Shown here piece by piece: positions 1-9,730 of a stretch of DNA of 64,000 nucleotides. The first letter of the stretch is position 1, and the number at the start of each line of letters is the position of its first letter. The position numbers and the translations under genes were made by a program. Origin of the DNA: Cytospora piceicola (Eukaryota > Ascomycota > Sordariomycetes > Diaporthales > Cytosporaceae); NCBI GenBank assembly GCA_023375675.1, contig JALQBC010000080.1:1-64000 (forward strand), given 5' to 3'. The notes under the pieces were generated by a model. The model worked only from the letters and a program-made list of their open reading frames with translations, was not told the origin of the DNA and searched no databases.

Positions 1-576
1 ATATACACTGAGTTATAGTAGAAATTGTATATTTTATGTTGAAGTTTGAAGTTCCAGGAGGGGGGGGGAGAAACCGAATTGACAGGGGGGGGGTGACATT
101 TTGCTCTGAAGAAACAGCAGCTTCGCAGCAAGGCTGTGTAAGTCTTTCGGGACCCACCCAGCCTCGAGCCTCGGACTAGCAATTTTGGATGCAAAGTTGA
201 CGGAATATCGCCTCTCTGTTTTCATCAAGGTTCGATCCTAATTAGAGTATTTTCAGATATCGAGTCACCCTCGCGCTATCCTCAATAACCCAAGAAACTT
301 TTGGGATAGTCCCAGGCCCGAGCAAAAGCGTGTAATGGGATTATTTTCAATTTTGCATGTCCGTGGTCGCTTCCAGCCCAAGCTTTCGGATCTCCCCATC
401 TATATATACTCATCTTGAGCACCTTTCTACAACTATGAGTTTTCGCCTTCACTATCCTCGACTGCCCTTCCGTTCTTTTGATGACTTCTGTGTCGACGTG
501 GGATTGATTCCTGTCAACCCCTATACAATTCCTCCGCGGCAGGACGGGCAGCAGGAATGAACGACTGCACGCCAAG
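1..576. other. Upstream intergenic region
   Basis: No supported gene. Two runs of G lie at about 58-69 and 86-94. Short open frames on both strands have no recognisable domain. The last 180 bases probably carry the promoter and 5' leader of the gene starting at 577. Confidence 0.5.
396..408 (+). promoter_or_regulatory. Possible TATA box
   Basis: A TATATATA-like run lies about 170 bp upstream of the ATG at 577. Position and composition suit a TATA element, but no start site can be seen. Confidence 0.25.
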
Positions 577-2467
577 ATGAGCACCGAAGAGATGGTTGCG
601 ATGGATATTGACAAAGTTGAGGAGTCAGTGGAGTCAGTGTTGAATCAAGAGGGTAGCGATGCAATCAGGCCGGCTTCAAAGCAGTTCTGGCGTAATATCG
701 ACCTACTGTGCATTGTCGCCTCATTTGTAAGTCTGACATATATCTACTGCCCGCCCCAATCCTGCACTATCCTTACAGCGTTCCGCGAGTCATGAAGTAT
801 ACTCCGAAATATACCATGGGCTAATAGCGTATCAGGTACATGGCCCATGCTGTCATGTGTCAGCCCGCCTCGTCAACCATATGTTCGATGAAGCCTTCTC
901 ACGGGTCCTATACCGTCACATCCGCCTCAGGATCGATGAATCGTTCCCACGACGGGTAGACTCGATCCTGGGGTGTGGCAAGCTGTGGAGTACTCGTGCT
1001 ATTTCGATCGTTACCTGCCGCGGGTATCTATCCCAGGCCCACGAGCGCTCCGTCCCTCGCGATATACAGAACAAAATCATAGAACTCGTACAATGTTGTC
1101 CTCGACTACGAGCATTCAGGTGAGTAATGATCTGCATGACAAGGCCCGGGAAGCCCACATGAGTAGACATTGTTTTCTGACGATCAGACAGCTTGGACTG
1201 GCCTGGCCGCCAATATTCCGCGACGGGGTTCTTCAACAGTCTCATGGAGGCACTGGGGGCGGATGGCCGGGAGCCACTACAATGCCTGAGTCTGAACCTG
1301 TGGCTGGAAACGACGGTATTACCCACCCCTCTGGGGCGCCCAACCCTGGATTGCCTCCGCCTGAAGTCTCTGTGCATTGAGGATCTGCCACTTCTGAGCC
1401 TCAACGCGGGGCAGTCATGGTCTGAGACTGTCATCGGCTTGCTTCGCGGCTCCCCACATCTTGAATATCTCAAGTTGTCGGCGGCAATCGGAGGATATTA
1501 TAACAATGAGATTCGGAGCGTCTTCAGGAATCTCTGCATAGGCTACAAGCAAGAAGGAGGACAGCCTCTGCAACTGAAAATGCTGAACCTGGGCGAGGGC
1601 ATGTTATTGGTACCGAACACCTGGGCAGCGGTCACTCAAGTACCAGCATATCTCTACCTGCTCACCAAGCCCGAGTTCCTCGAGGAACTACACCTCTTCA
1701 ACGTCCAGCACGCTCAAAATTGGCTGGTGCCGCTGGCCTACGGCCTGATCTCCCCCAGGGCCACTCCCCGGCTCCGCCACGTCTACATCGACTACATGGA
1801 CTGCGTCGCCTACCACTACCTCACCGTCGCCTTCAACACCCCGCACATGACGCAGTACATACGGCAGCTGGAGGTGCACGTCGAGAGCACGGGCTTCTTC
1901 GGGCAGTACAGGCACCCCCCGCGGCCGGCCGGCAAGCCGGCCGCGCTGGGGCTGGACCCGGCGGACATGTTCAGCAGCCGCGCCAGGCCCCTGGAGGTGG
2001 CGGGCCTGGGCCTGGGGCACATGGAGGTCGGCGGGGGCTGGGCGCCCGTCCTCGACCGGCCGTGGGCGCGCCTCCGGTCCCTGACGGTCGCCCTCTGGGA
2101 CCGGCAGGTCGCGGGGTTCGGCCTGATGTGCGCGCGGCACACGGGGTCCCTCGAGAGGCTGCTCGTCCGCGTGGTGTCCGGGGCGCCGGGGGCGAACGAG
2201 GCGGGCGTGCGCGCCCGGGTCGAGGACTGTGCGCTCGTGGTGGCGCGGCGCAACCTGGGCCTGGGGTATGTCAGGTTCGAGTGCTCTTCTGTGTTTTGGG
2301 CGAGGGATCTCGTCTTGTCGTGGAAGAACCGCGACGGCGGTTTCTTGTACTGGAATATGGAAGCGGCACGTATTTATTCTTGGTGCGTTGACACTGTGGA
2401 GGAGCCTGAGGCGTTTTGGACTGAGGCGAGGAAGGTTTTGTATTTGGCTGACGGCGACCTATTCTGA
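577..2467 (+). CDS. F-box/LRR-like hypothetical protein
   Basis: Three exons fit: 577-726, 779-1119 and 1192-2467, with introns 727-778 (GTAAGT) and 1120-1191 (GTGAGT), giving about 588 residues. The first ATG of the open frame is used. After an acidic N-terminus, roughly residues 60-160 read like the region after an F-box in fungal proteins (LYRHIRLRI; a region counting 'lines' of regular hydrophobic spacing). The rest is leucine-rich with irregular repeats such as PHLEYLKL and FLEELHLF. This is the layout of fungal F-box/LRR substrate adaptors for SCF ubiquitin ligases, but I do not see a clear F-box, so the role is inferred. The 3' third is distinctly GC-richer than the 5' part. The acceptor at 1191 was chosen because the other one (1187) breaks the frame. 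Confidence 0.72.
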
Positions 2468-3220
2468 GGCAATTGTCTTGTCTTTCATGTTGCTCGTCTG
2501 TGCTTCAAGCCTTTGTGCAGGTCCTTCTCGATCATCCTTCCGCTTGTTACGCCGGCGGGGCTTGCGCAAGTGCATCATCCAGGAAACGGGGCACAGGGCG
2601 GCATGAGGAACGGCGCCCGTGGCCCGGAGACAGAATGGGCATGGGTTGACCGCCAGAGTTAGGATCGGGCTATCGGGGATTATGTGAAAGGGGCCTGGCA
2701 TGGTTTTTGTTTTGTTTCGGCGTGTCAGTTGATGGTGTCGTGCGTGCTATGCGTGTTCAGATGGGAGGTCGGCGTGTTGATAATAGACCACGTTTGGAGA
2801 CTGGGGGCTTAGAATTCTGTTTCGGTAGAATTTAGAGGAGTAGAGAGAGAGACGGTTCTTTAAATAATTTGGGGGATAAAGTGGTAGACTTGTTTAGAAA
2901 TATGGACTTGCTTTTGTCACAAAAACCTAGGACTAAGTCATTATCTGACTTTGCCTTTTGGTTGTGACTTGACAGCTCTTGATATACTAGGTGCTACACC
3001 AATGACTGAATAGTCTCAAGTAACTGGATACGATATCAGGCGAAAGTATGGTCTGGAGAAGGGTATGACCTTTGGAATGTCTGCAGTCAGTACATGTGGC
3101 TGTGTCTCGTCCACAACCTCCTTCACCTACTTGGAATCCGCCTCCAATACTGACTTCCCCAACCATCTTGACATATAAAATCCCCAACAACACTGCTCTT
3201 CTTCACCTCAAAAGCGTAAG
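2468..3220. other. Intergenic region
   Basis: No gene supported. The first part is the probable 3' UTR of the upstream gene. Open frames at 2229-2606 and 2459-2701 look like chance frames. The last 50 bases hold a TATA-like element for the next gene. Confidence 0.5.
3174..3180 (+). promoter_or_regulatory. TATA-like element
   Basis: TATAAAA lies about 45 bp upstream of the ATG at 3221, in a CT-rich stretch typical of fungal core promoters. Confidence 0.4.
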
Positions 3221-4238
3221 ATGCTTCGATTTCCAAAGAAAAGGCCCAAGGAAGGACTCTTTCAGACAATCAAGCGCAGCATCACCTACACCAATCTGCT
3301 CGACTCCATCATGCCATCCTCCAGCAAGCACAACGCTGCCAAGGTAGCCCAGACGCTGGGAACTCCCATGCCTGAGAACGGTGCACTATCCTGGACCTTG
3401 AACGCTTTATACGGTACTCACACATCTACAGTTCCCTCTTTACCTGTGTCTTCTACCACTGGAACCTTGTCCGATGTCTGGACTGGGCCTGAGCCTGAGC
3501 CCGAGGAAGCTGACAATGATACGTTCGATAGTACGTGTCGTGATGATTACGCGCCCGTGTTTTGTTTGGGGCACACTTCTGACAAGTAAGCCTGCAGGTA
3601 CTACCGCTCTTTACCACGATGCGATCCGATCCAGTACGCAGCGACAAACCGTCACGATTGAGCCCTCCTTGAGCACCAACCGGAACTGTTCCGTCGATAT
3701 TTACAACCTCCCCGAGGGTACTACGATGCCCCAGGTGCTCGACGCTATCGCCCACCACCGTCCAGTCGGCCTGATCTACAAGTGCGATCTCCTGCAAGCT
3801 GCCAGCCCTGCAGGCAACGGTTCCGCCCTTCCTGTCGCTCGTGTCCGCTTCAAGTCTCCTGACTCCGCCTCTTTTCTCTTTCAGGTCGGGAATCAGACCG
3901 GCTTGGGACTCTACATCAAGGGAACAAAGGTCGGCATCAGGTTCGCACGGCTCTCGACTTCGGCGTATGTGGCTGAGGGCACGCGGGTTGTGGTGTTTCG
4001 CGGGCCGAAGAGTATCGTCGATACGGACAACCTGAAGAGGGTCTGGGGTGGCACGTTCTTGCTGGATCAGGTCGAGAAGGTCATCAGAGGGCCTGTCGGT
4101 GTTGGCGGGATTCAGGAGGTCGAGTGGCGGTTCTTCGAGTTCGCTTGGGGCGCGCAGGTGGCCAAGAGTCTGTTCGACAACGCGTATGGCCGGCGTGCAG
4201 ATTGCCTGGCCTGGTACGGCGACGACCCTTGTGCTTGA
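3221..4238 (+). CDS. RRM-like hypothetical protein (paralogue A)
   Basis: Exons 3221-3530 and 3598-4238 are joined across a 67-bp intron (GTACGT...CTGCAG), giving about 316 residues. The N-terminal third is basic, then Ser/Thr-rich and acidic (EPEPEEAD). From about residue 130 there is an RRM-like beta-alpha-beta block: NCSVDIYNLPEGTTMPQVLD resembles an RNP2 strand plus helix 1, and ARVRFKSPDSASFLF resembles RNP1 plus helix 2. A second, weaker block follows and ends in DDPCA. The same two-block plan and a DPC-x end occur in the next gene (4800-5996), so the two look like diverged tandem paralogues. RNA binding is inferred from fold-like pattern only; the aromatic RNP residues are not clearly conserved. 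Confidence 0.7.
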
Positions 4239-4799
4239 GGCTCCGAGTGATGCGATCATTGGTAGGTATGTTGTGGGGTTTCTTCTTTGTTGTCTTGCAC
4301 GGTTGTCATTCTAGAGCATCGGTATCGTGGGGTATTTCTAGATGAAGGTCGACCTGGAGTGAGGCGTCAGCCAGTTGGGTTCTTTGGTGGAATACTACCA
4401 GGGCACATGTACGCAGCTACGGGTAGAAATGGCTTCAGTATGAGGGAAGAGTAATAAAGAGGGAAGCGGAGAGATGTAGTGACTTCCAGGGTTCAATATC
4501 ACTGAGAGGAAACAACGTCTGTAACGTATTCAAGTACCTACTAAGTAGATAGGCTTTACTGCTTCCCTCCTTCCATGCAAGGCTGATGATGTAAGATCAG
4601 GTACGCTGAGCTCCTTTTCTCCGTTTACATGACATTCTCTTTTTCCAAGGCTCCTTCTGACCTCAAAATACCTTCATAGGTTCATTATTGACACACATGG
4701 GTCTTCTCTGTGTCTATTGATGAGTATTCTCGCCTGCCACTCGAGCAATCTATCATCTTCCGTCAACCACGTACCAAGTCACGTCCCAAGTCGCCCACC
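4239..4799. other. Intergenic region
   Basis: No gene supported. It holds the likely 3' UTR of paralogue A and the promoter of paralogue B. An open frame runs from 4710 into the next gene, but it begins with GTG and the first in-frame ATG is at 4800. Confidence 0.5.
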
Positions 4800-5996
4800 A
4801 TGGCACGGCCAGATTCAGACCATGATCTTCTACAGACCATCATAGCCGATATTTCCGCTACGATAGACCCCTTGCCAGGTCCCACGGAAGAAGTCATCGC
4901 CTCCATCGTCATCCAAGACAATGTCCAGTACCTGCAGGACAGGGTCACCGAACTTGAATCCCAAGATCAAGAGCTACGAAACGAGATTGCCGCCTTGCGA
5001 GAGCAGAACTCCATCCTCCGATTCGAAAATGACACCCTGCATAGCCAAGAAAGTGCAAAACAAGAATATCAAGCGACTTCCCCAGCCACACCTAATGTCC
5101 TCTCCACCGATCTGATCGACCTGGGCCCAAATGAATCGTCTACTCTCGCAGCACCCAGGGTCGAGGATAACACACATCAGGAAGTCAGGACGGGCAAGGC
5201 CAATCAATTGAAGAGCACTGAAAGTCAGGCGACTGATCAGCCCGAGGCCAAAACGCCAGATCGAAAAGAGAAAAATGAGCTGTTGACTCCAGGCCGCCAA
5301 GACAACCCTGTTGTCATCGAGGACGACGAAGACTCACCAGTGAAGCAACTATCGTTTGCTGATGAAAGTAGAAGCACCATAGAACAGTACAGCCCCAGCA
5401 CGATCAACAACGACACAAGTCCTGTCGCCGAAGCTAACGACCAGAATACATCCCTGGTCCTGAAAGAATTACCACCCAACACGAACTACCGAGACCTACT
5501 ACAGGCCATTTCCACCATTCGACCGGGCAGGATCAAGGAAGTCCATATTAGGGATGGAAACAGTGCCAGCATCACATTCTTTACACGGGAGGCCGCCGAG
5601 AAATTACATGCAGCTTTCCAAAAGGCGCGTTACCTAAATGAGGGCCGTCTACTTTATAGTGCCTCCGCCTCGTGGTCTAGTAAGCATATCTTACCCGAGG
5701 ACCCAATGCACTACACAAGAGTACTCGGTGTTGGGGGGCATCCAGACTGCGTGAACGTCACCAACGTGCTATCGGCGGTGCGGTCGCAGGGGTTCAACCC
5801 GCAGATGGAAAGCATCATTCTGACGCCGCCGCAGACCTTCCTAAGGCACGACTCATCGTGGTGCAGTCCGCGCCAGCAGGTTATATGTCGCTTCCGGAGT
5901 GTCAGGGATGCAGAGCGGGTTTTCGAGATCCTGGCAAGGGCTTTCCCAGTTCAGTGGCGGTCTGATTTTCAATATCTGCTGGATCCGTGCGAGTGA
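4800..5996 (+). CDS. Coiled-coil, RRM-like hypothetical protein (paralogue B)
   Basis: One exon of 398 residues. The ATG at 4800 is preferred because it sits in CCACCATGG, close to the ideal fungal context, and the upstream extension has no ATG. Residues about 40-85 form a leucine-zipper-type coiled coil (VQYLQDRVTELESQDQELRNE and onward). A long polar, acidic linker follows. From about residue 245 comes an RRM-like block (SLVLKELPPNTNYRDLLQAI, then SASITFFTREAAEKLHAAF), then a second block with VICRFRSVRDAERVFEIL and the C-terminus LLDPCE. The architecture and ending match the gene at 3221-4238, so I infer an old tandem duplication. A regulatory RNA-binding role is possible but unproven. Confidence 0.78.
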   Translation: MARPDSDHDLLQTIIADISATIDPLPGPTEEVIASIVIQDNVQYLQDRVTELESQDQELRNEIAALREQNSILRFENDTLHSQESAKQEYQATSPATPNVLSTDLIDLGPNESSTLAAPRVEDNTHQEVRTGKANQLKSTESQATDQPEAKTPDRKEKNELLTPGRQDNPVVIEDDEDSPVKQLSFADESRSTIEQYSPSTINNDTSPVAEANDQNTSLVLKELPPNTNYRDLLQAISTIRPGRIKEVHIRDGNSASITFFTREAAEKLHAAFQKARYLNEGRLLYSASASWSSKHILPEDPMHYTRVLGVGGHPDCVNVTNVLSAVRSQGFNPQMESIILTPPQTFLRHDSSWCSPRQQVICRFRSVRDAERVFEILARAFPVQWRSDFQYLLDPCE

Positions 5997-6451
5997 TAGA
6001 TATATACATATATTCCAGACGTTCGTCAAGTATGTGTGAAGGAATGCCCAAAGTGGGAACGGGATAGAGAAGATGGACCGTACATATGTATACTCAGTAT
6101 TCGTTCCCTACCAATTGACGGCCAACTTGTTTATAGATCCGATAGCCGAATGACATGAATCCAACTGCCCTTCACAGTAACATCAGTATTTAATGGACCC
6201 TTGAGTAATCACTGATCACTCGTCAACTGGTTTCTACTTCTCATATTTCTAGAGCACCTAGTTGAGAGCCGGACTCTGATTCCCTAACGTCACAGGAGGG
6301 TGATGATCACGGGTATACAGACATGGAGAGGACGCTGCACGGTTTGAGTCATAAATTTCCAGATTTGACAGAACTGCGGAATCTATCTAGGCTGCTTGGG
6401 CAGAAGCTCATCTAAACTTCCGAAGCTCAGTACTATTTCACACGCGGCGCG
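5997..6451. other. Intergenic region between convergent genes
   Basis: No gene supported. This is shared 3' flank of the plus-strand gene ending at 5996 and the minus-strand gene ending at 6452. Confidence 0.5.
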
Positions 6452-7366
6452 CTATGAGAGTCCGGCTGCCGTCGGGGAGGCTACCGAGTGAGTGGGATAT
6501 GAACCCATACTATCACAGTAGACACCACCAGTATCGTGAACATACCCGGACTTACAAGCTTCAACAAGATCCAAGACATCAGTCACCGCGCACTCGAAAA
6601 CGCTCCTCATGGCGACGGTGAGGGAGTCTCCAGTGCTAATGTCAAGTCCTTTCGCGACAGCACGCTGGAGCGCATCGAGCATTAGTAAGTCGTAGTCGCT
6701 ATCAAGGTCGTGCAGGTCTTCGCCGCCGTACTCGTAGTTTACGGTACAGCGCTGTGGGTCCTGTGCTCCTACTGTGCTGCTGCTGGTTAGTGGGGTTGTG
6801 GTCTGAGTTGTGGTGAAGGTGAAGGTGGTGGTGATAATAGTAGTGACGAGAGAGATCTCAGTCTGGCTCTGCGTCGTCGTCTGTGTCACAGGTGGTAAAG
6901 TCTCAGTGCTAAACAAAGTCAACGGAGTTGTTGTGGTCTGGAGCAGAGTTGTAGTTAGCGGGGGCAAGGTACTCGTCTGGATCGATGTTTCTGTTATGGG
7001 AGGCAAGCTCGCAGTGACGGTTTGTGTGACTGGGAGTATGCTCGTGGTGGTCATGATAGAGGTTGATATGGCAGTCTTGGTCAAGACTTGGGGCGGCTGG
7101 GCCTTTGCCAGACCGTAAAGTGTACCGAGGACAGCTGCGGTTGCGCTGAGGAATGCCACCATGGCTATCAGGCTTATGATCGCAATTCGGTTCTTCTTGT
7201 CCCGTTCTTGTTTCGCTCGGAACAGCGCCCAGTCTACGTTTCTTGGTTCCGGTGAAGGATCCGCGCTGTTCGGTCCGAGGTTTCTCAGGGGTACTTCGCT
7301 GAGACCTTGGTCACCATCACCGCTGTAGAAGGAGGAAGTAGGTCTGGGATTGTTATTTGTGTCCAT
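6452..7366 (-). CDS. Single-pass membrane protein with Thr-rich ectodomain
   Basis: One exon of 304 residues. The open frame extends 98 codons upstream, but MDTNNNPRPTSS at 7366 is a better start because the upstream part is unlike coding sequence. Residues 1-60 are a polar, probably cytosolic tail ending in the basic run RAKQERDKKNR. Residues about 61-83 are a hydrophobic helix (IAIISLIAMVAFLSATAAVL). Residues about 95-215 are a low-complexity Thr/Ser/Pro stretch, a likely O-glycosylated stalk. The C-terminal domain has four cysteines (RCTVNY, FECAV, EACKSG, VYCDSM). The positive-inside rule suggests N-terminus in, C-terminus outside. The plan resembles fungal wall-stress sensors, but the orientation and lack of a WSC domain differ, so no specific function is claimed. 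Confidence 0.75.
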   Translation of the reverse strand: MDTNNNPRPTSSFYSGDGDQGLSEVPLRNLGPNSADPSPEPRNVDWALFRAKQERDKKNRIAIISLIAMVAFLSATAAVLGTLYGLAKAQPPQVLTKTAISTSIMTTTSILPVTQTVTASLPPITETSIQTSTLPPLTTTLLQTTTTPLTLFSTETLPPVTQTTTQSQTEISLVTTIITTTFTFTTTQTTTPLTSSSTVGAQDPQRCTVNYEYGGEDLHDLDSDYDLLMLDALQRAVAKGLDISTGDSLTVAMRSVFECAVTDVLDLVEACKSGYVHDTGGVYCDSMGSYPTHSVASPTAAGLS

Positions 7367-7758
7367 TGTGCCGATTTTGCAGAGTTTGGTGTGTATATGG
7401 AAAACAGTTTGCTGATGTCTACACAGATTACACAGAGCGTCTAAACTTCCAAGACAGCACGGGATTAAATAGAACAATTGTTTGCAAAGCAGCGAGTGAC
7501 ATACCAGACGAAATAGTACTCCGAAGTTGCCTAGATTTGTGGGTCGAATGTCATTCGAGTGATTGGTGTGTTTTTCCGGTTGGTTGAATGACAACTGCGC
7601 CGCAGTGAAACTAAACGCTTTAATTACACTTAAGTACTTAAATAGCTTTGAGGGGTTCACTTCCTACCCGAGTCACTCTCCCATTTTCTGTTCAGACTCG
7701 GACAGACTCACTCGCCTTGATCCTGAGGCTGGCTCGAAGGGGAAGAAGCAAGTGAGTG
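7367..7758. other. Divergent promoter region
   Basis: About 390 bp separate the start of the membrane-protein gene (minus strand) from the start of the next gene (plus strand). They are arranged head to head and may share regulatory sequence. No specific site is recognised. Confidence 0.45.
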
Positions 7759-9168
7759 ATGACCGTCACCCAAGGGCAAACGAACGCTGCCACACCAGAA
7801 TCAGTGTCACTGGATCTGGTGACCCCGTCCACCCCCGTCCAAGAAACAATGTCCACCCCAACATCCGATCTCGAGCAGCTCTACCGCCGCGCTATTGCCG
7901 ACCCCCGGTCTATCACGCGCGCCGAACACAACCTGATCCGCGACTGGCCCCCTCCCGAGGAGGAAGACCGCCTATGCGTGGCCAGGACTGGCCTCAAGCG
8001 CGCCCAGCTGGTGGCCAAGGCGCTTGCTAATCCGGACGAGCTCACGCTCGAAGAGGCTATGATTGTGCACCATACGAAGGGCATACATTTCGATGCAAAA
8101 AATAACCTCAATGGGCACGAGCGCTTGATGCACCTCAAGAGGCGCCACGAGGACCCCTCGCCGTTGGAATTACTGCATGACGAGGCCGCGAACGAGGTGT
8201 GGAAAATCACCGGAGAAGAAGAGAAGATGGCTATGTCGAATGCTTTGAAAAGACGGTTTGCAATCGAAAAAGCCGAGAGTGATGTGATGTACCGGCAGTG
8301 GGAGGAGTACGAGGCGGCGAAACGGCTGAAGGAGGGCACGCCCTGGATAAAGCATATGGTCAAAAATGGGCTGTTCGAGAACGGCAAAGAGTGCTGGGGT
8401 TTTGTCATTTTTCGTACCGGGTGCTACGATGGTGAAGAAGGCGAAGCGGCGTGGCAGAGGTTCCGCGAGTACTTTGCCAAAGCGGCCGAGACGAACGTAC
8501 TGCACTGGAACAGCGGTCCGCTGCTGTGGCCCAAGTTCCGCGCCTTTTTCGTCGAGGACAAGGAGCTGGATGGCGCTTCAAACGAGGAGCTACGCGCAAG
8601 ATTCAGGAAGATGCGGGACGGGGAAGGGAATGAAGACTTTCCCAAGGGAATTAGGACCAACTGCTTCCTTGTCGCGGATATGGCCATCATCGAGAGCGAG
8701 GCAGCCAAGGCGCCGTATCTTATTAGGTATAACCTGGCTCCGTCGGTGGACATCCTGCCCGAGGATCCGGTAGTCTACATTCGCGCCGTGGACCCAGATT
8801 ACGAAACTCCTACAGAGGCGGCCAACGAGAAGGAGAATTCTAAGAAGGTTGAGGATGAAGCCGAAGATGCTGAGATCACCCGTAGATTGGAAGCTAAAGC
8901 TACCGCCGAGGCAGAGACAGAGGTAGAGGAAGAGGACCAAATGGCTGGCTTCACGGGAGAGGTAGTAGTTGCGCTTCCCCGTGTATTCGACTGGCTGCAC
9001 TGCGTCTGCTTCAGTGCCGAAAATGGCACAAGCCGGAACGATGGTTGGTTGTATACGGGCTGGAAAGCCATTTACATCGAAACGAGGGCGCCAGAAGACT
9101 GGGAGCGCAACTATAGCCCTCACTCGGGTGGCATATCGTACAATCTGAGTGCATTTAGGTATAGATAA
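7759..9168 (+). CDS. Conserved-looking hypothetical protein, acidic
   Basis: One exon of 469 residues; the ATG at 7759 is the first in frame (the codon before it is GTG), and a second ATG at 7849 is an alternative start. Residues about 35-95 look helical and Arg/Glu-rich (SDLEQLYRRAIADPRSITRAEHNLIRDW). The middle has a compact block (CWGFVIFRTGCYDGEEGEAAW, then a Trp-rich stretch WNSGPLLWPKFRAFFVED). This is followed by SVDILPEDPVVYIRAVDPDYE, then an acidic, Glu/Ala-rich linker and a C-terminal Trp-containing segment. I recall similar large families of fungal hypothetical proteins with an FRT-C-Y block, without a known function. No signal peptide or membrane segment is visible. Confidence 0.75.
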   Translation: MTVTQGQTNAATPESVSLDLVTPSTPVQETMSTPTSDLEQLYRRAIADPRSITRAEHNLIRDWPPPEEEDRLCVARTGLKRAQLVAKALANPDELTLEEAMIVHHTKGIHFDAKNNLNGHERLMHLKRRHEDPSPLELLHDEAANEVWKITGEEEKMAMSNALKRRFAIEKAESDVMYRQWEEYEAAKRLKEGTPWIKHMVKNGLFENGKECWGFVIFRTGCYDGEEGEAAWQRFREYFAKAAETNVLHWNSGPLLWPKFRAFFVEDKELDGASNEELRARFRKMRDGEGNEDFPKGIRTNCFLVADMAIIESEAAKAPYLIRYNLAPSVDILPEDPVVYIRAVDPDYETPTEAANEKENSKKVEDEAEDAEITRRLEAKATAEAETEVEEEDQMAGFTGEVVVALPRVFDWLHCVCFSAENGTSRNDGWLYTGWKAIYIETRAPEDWERNYSPHSGGISYNLSAFRYR

Positions 9169-9730
9169 AATACATGAGATGTATTGATCTGGGACCTCGC
9201 GTTCTGCTGGTCTAGCTATTAATGAGTATATGCTTCCCGGTTGATTGCACGATGTCCTTGGTACCGACGTCCTGTCCAAGTCTTCGCAGCGCCGTGTCCA
9301 TTCCTCTTCCAAGATATGCAGAAACTCCCACATCGACCCATCACTCACATCATAACATAGAGACTGCTTCCATGCCATCAGTTGAGCGCCAGTTTTGACG
9401 ATAGTTCGCGTTGCAGCAACTGGCAACTGCTTGCTTTTGATGGGCACGTCCATATAAATACAACATTCGGTGCAAATCTCCCAGGTGCTCGAAGTCCAGG
9501 CCGAATACCAGGTGCCCGGCTGGTAGTTCTGGCCCGCTCTTCATAGTAGTAGCGGACATGTCGACCGTCTCGGTGGGCCAGGGTGTGTCATCTGCGGTGA
9601 GATGCGTCGTCGCGTAGCAACTGCTGGGCGTGTCCGGGCTGGGGCACAGGTCTGTCGAGGCTATGTGTAGTGTAGCGTCAGCGTCACGGGTCTCGTAGAC
9701 AAGATGTGGAGTGGGAAGAAATGGCGGTAC
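9169..9730. other. Region downstream of the LysM gene, possible decayed coding sequence
   Basis: On the minus strand, two overlapping frames run through 9350-9700, one Thr/Cys-rich just after the LysM stop (reading LCPSPDTPSSCYATTHLTADD) and one with GTWYSAWTSSTWEICTECC. They could be remnants of an additional 3' exon of the LysM gene, because a GTAGGT donor-like sequence overlaps its stop codon. No consistent spliced frame could be built, so no gene is called. Confidence 0.3.

Noticed and set aside
34..614. Open frames at both strands near the window start (34-228, 282-614, 357-560)
   Set aside because: They overlap each other on opposite strands, have no domain or plausible start context, and cover a likely promoter.
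1688..2391. Several long frames over the GC-rich 3' third of the first gene
   Set aside because: They are low-complexity shadows (Arg/Gly/Ala/Pro-rich) of the real frame ending at 2467.
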